A DNA stretch of 64,000 nucleotides from Vallitalea okinawensis (GCF_002964605.1 NZ_PQDH01000011.1:1-64000); one strand, 5' to 3'. Shown: positions 53,466-63,090, numbered from the stretch's first letter. Made by a program: numbers and translations. The notes: a model not told the origin generated them from the letters alone.

Positions 53466-54707
53466 ATGAAAATACCATTTTCTCCTCCAGATATTTCAGA
53501 AGCAGAAATAGCTGAGGTTGTAGATACTTTAAAGTCTGGCTGGATTACAACTGGACCTAAAACGAAATTATTGGAAAAGAAAATTGCTGAATATACAAAT
53601 ACTTCAAAAGCAGTATGTCTTAACTCAGCTACTGCGGCTATGGAGATGACACTTAGATTGTTAGGTGTAGGTCCAGGAGATGAGGTTATCACTTCAGCTT
53701 ATACCTATTCAGCCTCTGCAAGTATTATCCATCATGTTGGAGCGAAAATTGTACTTGTGGATACGGTTAAAGACTCCTTTCAAATGGATTATGAAAAGTT
53801 GGGTCAAGCCATTACAGAGAAAACAAAAGCAATTATTCCTGTAGATATAGCAGGGCTAATGTGTGACTATGATAAGGTATTCGAAGTAGTTAACAGCAAA
53901 AAAGAACTGTTCACTCCATCAAATGATTTACAAAAGGCATTTGATAGAGTGATTGTATTAGCTGATGCAGCCCATTCATTTGGCGCTACTTTTAAAGGAA
54001 AACAGAGCGGAGAAGTTGCAGATTTCACATGCTTCTCATTCCATGCAGTAAAGAATTTAACTACTGCTGAGGGTGGAGCAGTTACTTGGAGAGATATTCC
54101 TGGTTTTGATAATGAAGAGATATATAAAGAATTTATGTTACTATCCCTTCATGGCCAGTCAAAGGATGCATTAGCCAAGACAAAGCTAGGGGCATGGGAA
54201 TATGATATTGTTTATCCGGCTTATAAGTGTAATATGACAGATCTAATGGCATCTCTGGGATTAGTGCAATTACAGAGATATCCTGAGATATTGAAAAGAA
54301 GAAAAGAAATTATCGAAATGTATGATAAAGCTTTAGAAGGTAGTGGTATTGTAAGCTTAAAACATTTTGATGATGAGTCATCATCAAGTGGACATTTATA
54401 TTTAGTTAGATTAACTGGAAAAGATGAAGAGTATAGAAATGATGTAATTGTAAAAATGGCTGAGAAGGGAATTGCAACTAATGTTCATTACAAGCCGTTA
54501 CCTATGCATACAGCATATAAGAATTTTGGATTTGATATAAAAGATTATCCGAATGTATTTGATATGTATAAGAATGAGATTACATTACCACTTCATACTT
54601 TGCTTACGAATGAGGAAGTTGAGTATGTGACTAGTGGTTTAAAAGAAATTCTTAGAAAAAATAGAAATGTTAGTTTAGAAGTAACTGTTACTTCAGATGC
54701 AGAGTAA
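53466..54707 (+). CDS. DegT/DnrJ/EryC1-family sugar aminotransferase
   Basis: PLP-dependent transfer of an amino group to a keto-sugar nucleotide, most likely the product of the PglF-type dehydratase (PglE-like step). Landmarks are NSATAAMEMTLRLLGVGPGDEVITS, DAAHSFGA, the Schiff-base lysine in FSFHAVKN (about residue 196), and HYKPLPMHT. 413 aa, somewhat longer than the ~385 usual because of an insertion near 145-155 (KKELFTPSNDLQ). SD aaaggag. Confidence 0.9.
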   Translation: MKIPFSPPDISEAEIAEVVDTLKSGWITTGPKTKLLEKKIAEYTNTSKAVCLNSATAAMEMTLRLLGVGPGDEVITSAYTYSASASIIHHVGAKIVLVDTVKDSFQMDYEKLGQAITEKTKAIIPVDIAGLMCDYDKVFEVVNSKKELFTPSNDLQKAFDRVIVLADAAHSFGATFKGKQSGEVADFTCFSFHAVKNLTTAEGGAVTWRDIPGFDNEEIYKEFMLLSLHGQSKDALAKTKLGAWEYDIVYPAYKCNMTDLMASLGLVQLQRYPEILKRRKEIIEMYDKALEGSGIVSLKHFDDESSSSGHLYLVRLTGKDEEYRNDVIVKMAEKGIATNVHYKPLPMHTAYKNFGFDIKDYPNVFDMYKNEITLPLHTLLTNEEVEYVTSGLKEILRKNRNVSLEVTVTSDAE

Positions 54708-54801
54708 GACTTATTATATATATTAGTAAATGTTTTTTGTCAATTATGAAGAATGTATTGGTTTGAAACATAGAATTTTGTTGAAGGGGTTAGGGAACGA
54801 A

Positions 54802-55545
54802 ATGATATTAAAAAAATGGGACGATTTACCCGAAGATATGAAAAATGAAAAGGTTAAAAAGTATTATGAGGTTTTATATAAAAAACGCTTCAACTTATTT
54901 ACTAAACGTATATTTGATATAGTAGTGGCTATTTTTACTTTTTTTGTTCTTTCCCCTGCATTTATTATTATTAGTATTGCTATCAAATTAGACTCAAAAG
55001 GACCGATCATGTTTCGTCAAATTAGAGTAACACAATACGGGAAAGAATTTAGGATATTTAAGTTCAGAACTATGGTAAATAATGCTGACAAGATTGGCAC
55101 ACAGGTAACTACAAAAAATGATAATAGGATCACTAAGACTGGAACAATCTTAAGGAAATTTAGACTGGATGAATTCCCACAATTATTTAACATTATCTCT
55201 GGTGATATGAGTTTTGTAGGGACAAGACCAGAAGTTTCTAAATATGTTGAGAGATATACAGATGTGATGATAGCCACGCTACTTTTACCGGCTGGAGTGA
55301 CTTCAGAGGCGAGCATCCAATATAAAAATGAAGAACTGCTATTGTCTAATTCTGATAATATTGATGAAACCTATTTAAAAGAAGTGCTACCTGAGAAGAT
55401 GAAATATAACTTAACAAGTATAGAAGAATTTAGTTTTTGGGGAGAAGTTATGACAATGATTAGGACTGTGATAGCTGTTATTAAGAGGGACAATAAAAAT
55501 ACTTTTGAAAAAGTAACTGTAAATAAAAGTGAGGTAAATATGTAA
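54802..55545 (+). CDS. undecaprenyl-phosphate phosphosugar transferase (PglC/WcaJ C-domain type)
   Basis: Starts glycan assembly by moving a phospho-sugar to undecaprenyl phosphate. One re-entrant hydrophobic helix (about residues 33-53, KRIFDIVVAIFTFFVLSPAF) and the catalytic region GPIMFRQIRV...FKFRTM, RKFRLDEFPQLFNIISGDMSFVGTRPE are conserved. The ATG at 54802 follows TAGGGA; a frame extending to 54730 has no SD. 247 aa, a monotopic minimal enzyme with a long C-terminal tail. Confidence 0.9.
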   Translation: MILKKWDDLPEDMKNEKVKKYYEVLYKKRFNLFTKRIFDIVVAIFTFFVLSPAFIIISIAIKLDSKGPIMFRQIRVTQYGKEFRIFKFRTMVNNADKIGTQVTTKNDNRITKTGTILRKFRLDEFPQLFNIISGDMSFVGTRPEVSKYVERYTDVMIATLLLPAGVTSEASIQYKNEELLLSNSDNIDETYLKEVLPEKMKYNLTSIEEFSFWGEVMTMIRTVIAVIKRDNKNTFEKVTVNKSEVNM

Positions 55546-56294
55546 TGGAAGATTTAATTTCAATAATAACACCAACATATAATTGTGGTAAATTTATTAG
55601 TGAAACAATAGAATCCGTACTTAATCAGTCATATCAGAATTGGGAAATGATTATTCTTGATGATTGCTCTACCGATAACACAAAAGAAGTTGTAGCTAAA
55701 TATTCCAAAGTAGATAGTCGAATTAAATACTATCTGTTTGAATCGAACTCAGGAGCTGCAAGAGCAAGAACAAAAGCTATGGAGTTGGCAAAAGGTAAAT
55801 ATAATGCTTTCTTGGATAGTGATGATTTATGGACTGAGGATAAGTTAGAACGACAGTTATATTTCATGAAAAAGAACAATTATGCATTCACATGTACTGC
55901 TTATGAACAGATTGATGAGATAGGAAACCTTTTAAATAAAAAGATTCAGACAAAAATAAAAACCGACTATAATGGAGTTTTGTTAAGTTGTCCTATAGGT
56001 AATTCGACTGTTATGTATGATGTTGAGAGACTAGGAAAATTTACTGTTCCTAATATACGAAAACGAAATGATGATGCTTTATGGTTACAGATACTTAAGA
56101 AAGAAAAGCATATTTACGGAATGTCAGAAGTTTTGATGAGGTATAGAGTTAGAACAAATTCTATATCGAGTAATAAAATAGGATTAATTAAGTATCATTG
56201 GCAATTATACAGAGAGATCGAACATCTGTCAATTATTCGCTCAACATTTCATATATGTTACTGGGTGTTCTTAAAAATATTTAAGATAAAGTAG
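55545..56294 (+). CDS. family 2 glycosyltransferase
   Basis: GT-A fold enzyme with ISIITPTYNCGKFISETIESVLNQ at the start, LDDCSTDNT (about residues 39-47) and the metal-binding DSDD (about 90-93, LDSDDLW). 249 aa, cytosolic face of the membrane. Overlaps the preceding stop by one base (TAATG), so it is coupled to the phosphosugar transferase. Donor and acceptor unknown. Confidence 0.9.
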   Translation: MEDLISIITPTYNCGKFISETIESVLNQSYQNWEMIILDDCSTDNTKEVVAKYSKVDSRIKYYLFESNSGAARARTKAMELAKGKYNAFLDSDDLWTEDKLERQLYFMKKNNYAFTCTAYEQIDEIGNLLNKKIQTKIKTDYNGVLLSCPIGNSTVMYDVERLGKFTVPNIRKRNDDALWLQILKKEKHIYGMSEVLMRYRVRTNSISSNKIGLIKYHWQLYREIEHLSIIRSTFHICYWVFLKIFKIK

Positions 56295-56307
56295 GGGACA
56301 ACTAAGA

Positions 56308-56462
56308 GATAAAATTAACAATAGTAGGAACTAGGTATTTAGCTTTTCTAATTATGTTCTTTCATTCCAGCATTTGATATTATCGAAGAAAAAGTAGATA
56401 TGATTAATAATAAAAAATCTCCTATCATTGATAAGGAAATTGGAGAATATCTTGCAACTTAA
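56308..56462 (+). pseudogene. fragment of UDP-glucose 6-dehydrogenase
   Basis: Two pieces in different frames match the N-terminus of UDP-glucose/UDP-ManNAc dehydrogenases. KLTIVGT (from 56309, normal GTGYVG now GTRYLA) is followed after a frame change by DIIEEKVDMINNKKSPIIDKE (56376 on), ending in a stop just after EYLAT. Only about 50 of ~390 codons remain, with no sign of the rest. Between two intact glycosyltransferase genes, so it is a relic of an earlier locus version. The spacer after it (56463-56638) holds nothing I recognise. Confidence 0.75.
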
Positions 56463-56638
56463 GGAAGTAGTTTAAAAGAATAGGGTAGTGGCTATCTTTT
56501 TTACTTGGTCAAATTTGCTGTTTGGTTATTAAAAAGTTGATTTATGTAAAAAGATACTACAAAAATTAGCAAAAAGTATTCTGTTTTAAGAAAGCAAAGA
56601 CATCGTTCTTGGTGCGATATAGTGGAGGAAATTTATCT

Positions 56639-57721
56639 ATGAGAGTTCTTGTGACAACAGCAGATTATCCAGATAACAATGGAAAGGTAACCTTGATGTA
56701 TATACATACGCGTAATATATATTATTTAGAACATGGAATTGATGTTACAGTGCTTAGTTTTCGAGCTATTGAGGACTATGTTATTGAAGGAATAAAAGTA
56801 ATTGGTTTGGAATCTTACAAAAAATACAAGGAGGATTATGATGTTTTAATACTGCACGCTACTAATATACGTAATCACTTCATATTTTTGAAATTATACG
56901 GAAATCATTTTAGGAAATTTATATTTTTCTATCATGGACATGAAGTGTTGCGATGTAATATGGTTTACTCAAAACCATATAGTTATGTTAGAAAAAGTAA
57001 AATTAAAGCATTTGTGCAAAACGTATATGATTCCTTTAAATTGAGTGTGTGGAGATATTATCTTCCATCTATTGAAGAAAAATCATATTTTGTTTTTGTG
57101 AGTAATTGGATGAAAGAAGAGTTTTTAAAGTGGACTAAAATTGAACCTGAGGTTTTAAATGGACGTAGCTCAATTACTTATAACAGTATTGGTAAAGATT
57201 TTGAAAATCTTGTTTTCATGCCAAAAGGAGAAAAGAAATATGATTTTGTGACAATAAGAAGTAATATTGATGGATCAAAATATTCAATTGATGTTGTAAA
57301 CCAGATAGCTAAAAATACACCTGAGAAAAAATTCCTTGTTATAGGGAAAGGTAAATTTTTTAGTCATTATGAAAAAGCAGCAAATTTAGATTGGGAAAAC
57401 AAGACATTGAGTCATAAAGAAATTGTTGACATCCTACAAGCATCAAGATTCGCATTGATGCCTACAAGAACAGATGCACAAGGATTAATGATGTGTGAAA
57501 TGGCTGCTTTTGGAATTCCATTAATTACTTCTGATATACCTGTATGTCATGAAATATTTGGAGCATTTGATAACGTATATTATATCAATAATGATGATGA
57601 TAACAATTCTCTTTCTGATTTCACGCCAGACAAAAGCAGATGCATTAAGCACAAGAAATACTATAAGGATAATACAGTTCAAGATGAGGTTAGATTAATA
57701 GAAAGGGTCATGAAGTCATGA
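56639..57721 (+). CDS. glycosyltransferase, GT-B fold (family 1/4-like)
   Basis: 360 aa. N-terminal half begins MRVLVTTADYPDNNGKVTLMYIHTRNIYYLEHG, and the C-terminal half has VIGKGKFF, LSHKEIVDILQASRFALMPTRTDAQGLMMCEMAAFGIPLITSDIPVCHEIFG, which is the E-x7-E-like donor site of GT4 enzymes with the first Glu changed (TRTDAQGLMMCE). ATG 56639 follows gtggagg. Its stop overlaps the polymerase start (ATGA). Confidence 0.85.
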   Translation: MRVLVTTADYPDNNGKVTLMYIHTRNIYYLEHGIDVTVLSFRAIEDYVIEGIKVIGLESYKKYKEDYDVLILHATNIRNHFIFLKLYGNHFRKFIFFYHGHEVLRCNMVYSKPYSYVRKSKIKAFVQNVYDSFKLSVWRYYLPSIEEKSYFVFVSNWMKEEFLKWTKIEPEVLNGRSSITYNSIGKDFENLVFMPKGEKKYDFVTIRSNIDGSKYSIDVVNQIAKNTPEKKFLVIGKGKFFSHYEKAANLDWENKTLSHKEIVDILQASRFALMPTRTDAQGLMMCEMAAFGIPLITSDIPVCHEIFGAFDNVYYINNDDDNNSLSDFTPDKSRCIKHKKYYKDNTVQDEVRLIERVMKS

Positions 57722-58956
57722 TTATTCGTATAAATAAAAATAAAAGAAAATATGCAATAATTAAGGCGGCGTTTGCGCTATTTCTTTTTTCCTCGACGGT
57801 TTTTTGGGAAGAGAATAGCCTGGATTTATTATTGGCTTCAGGGATAGTAATAATAGCATTAACAGTGATAACTATTATAAATGGGAAAATATATTCAAAT
57901 GCTATAATTAATTGCAGAGTGATTTGGTGGATTGTAGCTAATTTTATAGTATTTGAAATATATGGGCTAATATTTTTGCGAGCAGGATCATTTAATTGGG
58001 ATTTTGTTGGATTTAATGGTGTTTTGCTAGTGTGCATATCAATAATGTGTTTGTCTATACCATCAACAGAAGAACTTGTTAATATAATAGCAACGTCGTG
58101 TAAAATTGGCATTTTTGCAACTGCTATATATATATATGCTAATACTATTAATTTTAGTAATATTTCATTTGGAACGAGATTTGGGGATGCACTTAGTGGT
58201 AATGTAAATACAGTTGCAACGTGTTTCGCAATGATGTATCTACCCGTTATTTATACAGTGGCGATAAAGAAAAAAAGGGATATTTTTGGAATTATATGTT
58301 GTTTAGTGGCATTGGTCTGTATGTTGATGACGGGATCAAAAAAAGGCATGTTGGTCATATTAATATCATTTATTATGATTATGTTTCTGTACAAGAAACC
58401 GTTAAAGTACTTTATCTTTCCAATTATCATTATAGTTGGAATCTATGCTGTTTTTAATGTACCAGAACTCTATAACACGGTTGGTTATAGGATTGTGGAT
58501 ATGCTAGCATCGTTTGGAATTGGAACAGCAGTAACAGCAGCTCAATCAACATCAATTAGGAAAGACTTAATTGTTATGGGATTAAAATCATTTTGGAACA
58601 GCCCTATATTCGGTGGCGGTATGAATTATTTTCAATTTATCAACAATGCAAGATATTATTCCCATAATAATTTCGTTGAGATTTTAAACGGTTTTGGGGT
58701 AATTGGATTGGCTTTATTTTACGGAATATCATTGAAGTCACTAAGATTTTTTTGTGGGCAGCGTAAACGAGTATATCAAGACAAAGAATCAATATATATT
58801 TTTTGTATTACTATGATTGTGATGAAATTAACACTTGATATGGCTATGGTTTCTTTTTCAAGTTTAGGAATTTATTATTTACCGTTTTTGTTTCCCGCAA
58901 TGATAATGTACAAAGAGAGGAGACTGAAACAAGAACGGGGAAAGGCATCAAATTAA
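57718..58956 (+). CDS. O-antigen ligase/polymerase-like membrane protein (Wzy type)
   Basis: 412-aa protein with about ten hydrophobic helices. The O-antigen polymerase/ligase family is suggested by LMTGSKKGMLVILISFIMI, the extracellular loop after TVGYRIVDML, and SPIFGGGMNYFQFINNARYYSHNNFVEILNGFGVIGLALF, with the conserved HNN...L..G..G pattern. Likely joins repeat units outside the membrane. Strongly AT-rich codon use, as usual for polymerase genes of such loci. Confidence 0.87.
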   Translation: MIIRINKNKRKYAIIKAAFALFLFSSTVFWEENSLDLLLASGIVIIALTVITIINGKIYSNAIINCRVIWWIVANFIVFEIYGLIFLRAGSFNWDFVGFNGVLLVCISIMCLSIPSTEELVNIIATSCKIGIFATAIYIYANTINFSNISFGTRFGDALSGNVNTVATCFAMMYLPVIYTVAIKKKRDIFGIICCLVALVCMLMTGSKKGMLVILISFIMIMFLYKKPLKYFIFPIIIIVGIYAVFNVPELYNTVGYRIVDMLASFGIGTAVTAAQSTSIRKDLIVMGLKSFWNSPIFGGGMNYFQFINNARYYSHNNFVEILNGFGVIGLALFYGISLKSLRFFCGQRKRVYQDKESIYIFCITMIVMKLTLDMAMVSFSSLGIYYLPFLFPAMIMYKERRLKQERGKASN

Positions 58957-58979
58957 TGAGTTTAGAAAATGAATAGTAT

Positions 58980-59330
58980 ATTTTTATTCTTCGAAACTAT
59001 TTTACTAAGGAGATTTATAAATAAATGTATATCGGTTTGTAATACAGAGCTCCTTTTTAAAGGCAAAGAAAATGGGGTATCCTCATCAGGTGTTAGTATT
59101 GTAGTAGCAAACAATATTACAATACGGTAAGGAACTTATATTACAGAGAGAGACTTTGTTGTAAATTGAGGGAAAATTATTATTGAAGATAATTATCTGA
59201 TTAATATAGCGTCCATATAGAACAGATATAACTATAGTTATGTTGAACACAAAAGAATATGGTAAGTATGTTGAACACAAAAGAATATGGTAAGTATGTT
59301 GGAATTCCAACAAAAAAATAGGACGCGGAG
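58980..59330 (+). pseudogene. decayed gene, perhaps a hexapeptide-repeat acyltransferase
   Basis: The stretch between the polymerase and the next glycosyltransferase has protein-like text broken by stops: SSSGVSIVVANNITIR*GTYITERDFVVN*GKIIIEDNYLINIASI, ending with EYGKYVGIPTKK*. The I.I..N..IN pattern and the final GKYVGIPTKK resemble left-handed beta-helix acetyltransferases. A 28-bp tandem duplication near the end (59240-59295) adds to the damage. Identity is uncertain; that it is non-functional is fairly clear. Confidence 0.4.
59240..59301 (+). repeat. tandem duplication, two exact 28-bp units plus 6 bp
   Basis: The unit beginning ATGTTGAACACAAAAGAATA and ending TGGTAAGT occurs at 59240-59267 and 59268-59295, followed by ATGTTG of a third start. 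Exact identity suggests a recent event. Confidence 0.93.
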
Positions 59331-59344
59331 GTTAGGAGCTAAAG

Positions 59345-60451
59345 ATGTCTAAAAAAAGAATATTGATTATTCATCCATCCCTCGGCAGTGGAGGGGCAGA
59401 AAAAATAATAGCATTTGTTTCAAACTGCTTAATAAAAGAGTATTCAGTGACCCTGCTATTATTGCAAAAGAATAGGCGCACATTGCCAGTTGATGCTAAT
59501 ATAGCTGTGATAGAAACCGAATGTTATTCCACTTTGCCAATAATAAGTAAGCAGGTTATTAGAGGATTTAAGGATACCAATAAGCTTATTAGTGAAATAA
59601 AGTATCAAGTCAAATCGGTAAAACCTGATTTGTTGATTTGTTTTGATTTGCGAGTTTTATTAGCATCCAGAATAGCTATGGCAAATAAATCAAACCAAAT
59701 TCTATTTTCTGAAAGGGCAGATCCTTATGAAAACCCAAGATATTGGCAATTTTTATTGAGGCGAATTTATAAGAAAATAGGTTATGTTGTGTTTCAAACT
59801 AAAGAAGCTAGAAATTATTATGGGGGTATAGTTGATTCAAAATCTACTGTAATTCCTAATCCGGCATTATCTCGAAATCTGGAGACTAGTTCCCTAAATA
59901 TAGTGAATAGAGAAAGTTATATATTTACGGCGGGGAGATTTCAGCACAGAAAGGGATTTGACATATTAATACAAGCTTTCGCTGAAATGATAAAGTTTGA
60001 AGCAAAGTATAGGTTAAAAATATATGGTGAGGGAGAAGAAAAAGAGTCCCTAAATAAATTAGTTTTGGAGAATGGAATTGAAGATAAGGTTGAAATTCTT
60101 CCTCCAGTATCTGGAGTTATAGAAAAAAATAACAATGCGGAATTATTTGTTTTACCATCAAGATCAGAAGGAATTCCTAATATTATGATTGAAGCTATGA
60201 TGGCTGAAATTCCTTGTATTGCATCTGACTGTTCGCCGGGTGGAGCAAAACTTTTATCTGAGAATGGACAGGTTTGTTTATTAGCAAATAATGACGATTA
60301 TAAATCTTTAGCAGAAAAATTGGTTTATGCGGCCAGAAATAAAAGTAATATGGAAAACATGGCGAAAAAAGCAAAAAAAAGCTTATCAAGATTTGATGCT
60401 GAAAAAATAGCTGGAGAGTGGAGAAATGTTGTTAAGGAGATCATCGGGTAA
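59345..60451 (+). CDS. family 4 glycosyltransferase
   Basis: 368 aa, GT-B fold. N-terminal HPSLGSGGAEKIIAFVSNCL, mid-section ILFSERADPYENPRYWQ, C-terminal GRFQHRKGFDILIQAF, IYGEGEEKESL and the donor site SRSEGIPNIMIEAMMAEIPCIASDC with both Glu of the E-x7-E motif (EGIPNIMIE). SD ggaggt about 7 nt before the ATG. The 3' end overlaps the next gene by 26 bp. Confidence 0.92.
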   Translation: MSKKRILIIHPSLGSGGAEKIIAFVSNCLIKEYSVTLLLLQKNRRTLPVDANIAVIETECYSTLPIISKQVIRGFKDTNKLISEIKYQVKSVKPDLLICFDLRVLLASRIAMANKSNQILFSERADPYENPRYWQFLLRRIYKKIGYVVFQTKEARNYYGGIVDSKSTVIPNPALSRNLETSSLNIVNRESYIFTAGRFQHRKGFDILIQAFAEMIKFEAKYRLKIYGEGEEKESLNKLVLENGIEDKVEILPPVSGVIEKNNNAELFVLPSRSEGIPNIMIEAMMAEIPCIASDCSPGGAKLLSENGQVCLLANNDDYKSLAEKLVYAARNKSNMENMAKKAKKSLSRFDAEKIAGEWRNVVKEIIG

Positions 60452-61367
60452 AAAAAATAGAAGTAAGATTGCGATTACCGTTAAAGACGCAATTTTGAAG
60501 GTGTTTTATTCGCCGATAGGAAGAATGATTCCTGATAAAAATTATATCATGATTATGTATAGATTGAGAGCTAGAAAACATTTGAACCTCGATACCCCGA
60601 TGTCGTTTAATGAAAAGTTACAGTGGTTAAAATTATATGATCGTAAACCCGTATATACCTCCATGGTGGATAAGCATGAGGCAAAGGGCTATGTGAAGGA
60701 TAAGATTGGTGAAGAACATATAATACCAACATTAAGCGTGTGGGAAAGCTTTGATGACATTGATTTTTCAAAGTTACCGGATCAATTTGTTTTGAAATGC
60801 ACACATGATTCTGGGGGATTGGTTATTTGTCGTGATAAAAGTTGTTTAGATGTTGATGAGGCTAGAAAAAAAATCAACAAATGCTTGAAAAGGAATTTCT
60901 ATTATGTTGGTCGTGAATGGCCATATAAAAATGTTAAACCTAGAATCATTGCAGAAAAGTATATGGTTGATGGTCAAGAAAGTGAACATGATATCGGGCT
61001 GACTGATTACAAGTTTTTCTGCTTTAATGGGAAACCAAAATTTCTTTATGTTTCTAAAAATTTAACTAATCATACTTATGCAAGAATAAGTTTTGCAACT
61101 TTAGATTGGAAATTGTCACCGTTTTATAGAAATGATTATCAGCCGTTTAAAGAGTTGCCAGAGAAGCCAAAATGCTTCGAAGAAATGATTTGTTTAGCAG
61201 AAAAATTATCTCAAGGAATGAAATTTTTACGTGTTGATTTATATGAAGTAAAAGGGAAAGTTTATTTTTCTGAATTAACATTTTGCCCTTGTAATGGACT
61301 GTTTCCATTTGAACCTCCAGAATGGGATTATAAGCTTGGAGAAATGATTGATTTGGATGAGTTTTAA
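60426..61367 (+). CDS. TupA-like ATP-grasp polysaccharide biosynthesis protein
   Basis: 313 aa. Family landmarks are PMSFNEKLQWLKLYDRKPVYTSMVDKHEAK (about residues 59-88), FVLKCTHDSGGLVICRDK, PRIIAEKYMV, DYKFFCFNGKPKFLYV and YFSELTFCPCNGLFPF. TupA was first described in teichuronopeptide synthesis, where it adds an amino acid or glutamate chain to a sugar acid; the substrate here is unknown. Start inside the preceding gene with SD ggaga. Confidence 0.87.
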   Translation: MLLRRSSGKKNRSKIAITVKDAILKVFYSPIGRMIPDKNYIMIMYRLRARKHLNLDTPMSFNEKLQWLKLYDRKPVYTSMVDKHEAKGYVKDKIGEEHIIPTLSVWESFDDIDFSKLPDQFVLKCTHDSGGLVICRDKSCLDVDEARKKINKCLKRNFYYVGREWPYKNVKPRIIAEKYMVDGQESEHDIGLTDYKFFCFNGKPKFLYVSKNLTNHTYARISFATLDWKLSPFYRNDYQPFKELPEKPKCFEEMICLAEKLSQGMKFLRVDLYEVKGKVYFSELTFCPCNGLFPFEPPEWDYKLGEMIDLDEF

Positions 61368-61569
61368 TAATTAAAATAAAATCAAAAAATTACACTGTTA
61401 AAGTATCTAGGGTTTAGTCCAAAGTAAATAGTCTTTTGATTAAGTTCGAGTCTTTATGTTATATTCAATGTTTATTATGATGAGATTTTGAAGAAGAAGT
61501 GACATTTAAAGGTATCACCTATTTTCCTAAAATATAAAATTGAACATGTGATTCTATTAGGAGGTTAAT
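61368..61569 (+). other. spacer without recognised content
   Basis: About 200 bp of AT-rich sequence with no coding frame, hairpin with T run, or repeat. It may hold an internal promoter for the LicD/HAD/nucleotidyltransferase trio. Confidence 0.3.
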
Positions 61570-62451
61570 ATGAATAACAAATACTTTAGGTCAGAAATAC
61601 ATTCCTATCTAGATGATTTATATACAGAATTTGAAGAATATCAAAATGATGTTTTAGAAACGTTAATAGAATTTAATAGACTGTGTAGCCTAAGAAATAT
61701 TGAGTATTATGTCGGTTTTGGTTCTCTGTTAGGATTCTTCAGAAATGGCAACTTGCTACCATGGGATTATGACATAGATGTTATCGTACCAATATATGAA
61801 AAGAAAAAATTGATTAAAACATTAAATAAAGAATTGGATCCAAAATTTTATTATTATTGTCCTGAGGTAGATGAGAAATGTAGACATTATTGTATAAGGA
61901 TTACAAAAAAAGATTTTAACTCATCTGCAATACATATGGATATATTTTTCTTAATAGGAGCTCCTGAAGATAAGAATAAACGTGAAGGATTTAGAAAAAA
62001 AGTTAAAAAAATAAATAGGATACGAAAAATAAAGTTAGTTAATGCAAAAGAAGAGTCTATGGGGATAAATACTTTTCGGATCGCTAGAAATATAAAAAAA
62101 ATAATTTATTTTCCTATCTCAATAAAGGTACTAAATCTTTTTTATAATTATCTTTGCCATAAAATAAATTATGAAAATGCAAAGTATGTAACAACTATGC
62201 AAGCTGCGGCAGACACATACAACAAAAACATATTTGGGAAACCAACAATAATAGAAATTAAAGGGAATAAATTTAAAGCCCCATCAGATATTATAGGATT
62301 TCTTAACTCAACGTATAGTAATTATGAAAGTATACCACCTATTTGTTCAAGATTTGATGAATTTTATCAATCAATACAAAGACTTAAATATTTTAACAAC
62401 GGTAATAAAGTATTAAATAAGAGTGATTTTCAGATTAATAATTATAAATAA
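61570..62451 (+). CDS. LicD-family phosphotransferase
   Basis: 293 aa. The LicD/fukutin nucleotidyltransferase-fold motif is VGFGSLLGFFRNGNLLPWDYDIDVIVP (about residues 44-70), with the DxD metal ligands in DYDID. LicD adds phosphocholine or a similar phospho-alcohol to surface sugars. It lacks membrane helices. SD aggaggt. The two following genes could make its activated donor. Confidence 0.88.
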   Translation: MNNKYFRSEIHSYLDDLYTEFEEYQNDVLETLIEFNRLCSLRNIEYYVGFGSLLGFFRNGNLLPWDYDIDVIVPIYEKKKLIKTLNKELDPKFYYYCPEVDEKCRHYCIRITKKDFNSSAIHMDIFFLIGAPEDKNKREGFRKKVKKINRIRKIKLVNAKEESMGINTFRIARNIKKIIYFPISIKVLNLFYNYLCHKINYENAKYVTTMQAAADTYNKNIFGKPTIIEIKGNKFKAPSDIIGFLNSTYSNYESIPPICSRFDEFYQSIQRLKYFNNGNKVLNKSDFQINNYK

Positions 62452-62487
62452 TCAATAATACATTCAAGGAAATAGGGGGCTTTAAAA

Positions 62488-63090
62488 ATGTCAGATTATG
62501 TGTTTTTGTTTGACCTTGATGCAACAATTACTCGAGTAGAAATTTTACCAGAATTATCTAGAGAATTAGGAATGTATGATAAAATGAGGGATTTAACTGA
62601 AAAAACTATGAGAGGTGAGATACCATTTAGAGACAGCTTTTTAGAGCGTGTTAACCTACTTAAAAATTTGCCTATAAGCCAAGTTGCTGATTTTGTTGAA
62701 AATATTCCATTGAATGATAAGTTAGCTGATTTTATCATGAATAATAATGAAAGATGTTATATTGTTACTGGAAATTTGGATGTATGGATACAAAGACTTA
62801 TGATTAAGCTTAAGGTATCAAATCATGTATTTTGTTCAACGACATCTCACAAAGAGGATAAGCTATTGAAGGTAAATAGCGTTATAGATAAAGCAAAAGT
62901 AATTGAGCAATTCATATCACCAGTAGTGGCTGTTGGAGATGGTAGCAACGATTCAGAAATGATAGGTATGGCACAAATTGGTATAGGATATGGTGGAGTG
63001 AGACCAGTTGCATATTCTACATTATGCAATTCTAAGTTTGCAATTTATGAGGAGGGGAAATTATGTCAATTCCTACAACGATTGTTATAA
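62488..63090 (+). CDS. HAD-superfamily phosphatase (phosphoserine phosphatase-like)
   Basis: 200 aa. Motif I is FDLDATITRVE (normally DxDxT, here DLDAT, both Asp kept, about residues 8-12), motif II CYIVTGNLD (~93, Thr for the usual Ser/Thr), motif III Lys and motif IV GDGSNDSEMIGMAQ (~149). The cap is of the SerB type (ELGMYDKMRDLTEKTMRGEIPF). SD aggggg. Overlaps the next gene by 28 bp. Substrate likely a small phosphate ester of the LicD donor pathway; inference. Confidence 0.87.
   Translation: MSDYVFLFDLDATITRVEILPELSRELGMYDKMRDLTEKTMRGEIPFRDSFLERVNLLKNLPISQVADFVENIPLNDKLADFIMNNNERCYIVTGNLDVWIQRLMIKLKVSNHVFCSTTSHKEDKLLKVNSVIDKAKVIEQFISPVVAVGDGSNDSEMIGMAQIGIGYGGVRPVAYSTLCNSKFAIYEEGKLCQFLQRLL

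Noticed and set aside
53200-53478. 92-codon minus-strand frame in the LoaP leader
   Set aside because: No SD and Leu/Ser/Thr-rich low-complexity text, which follows from the G/T bias of the plus strand.
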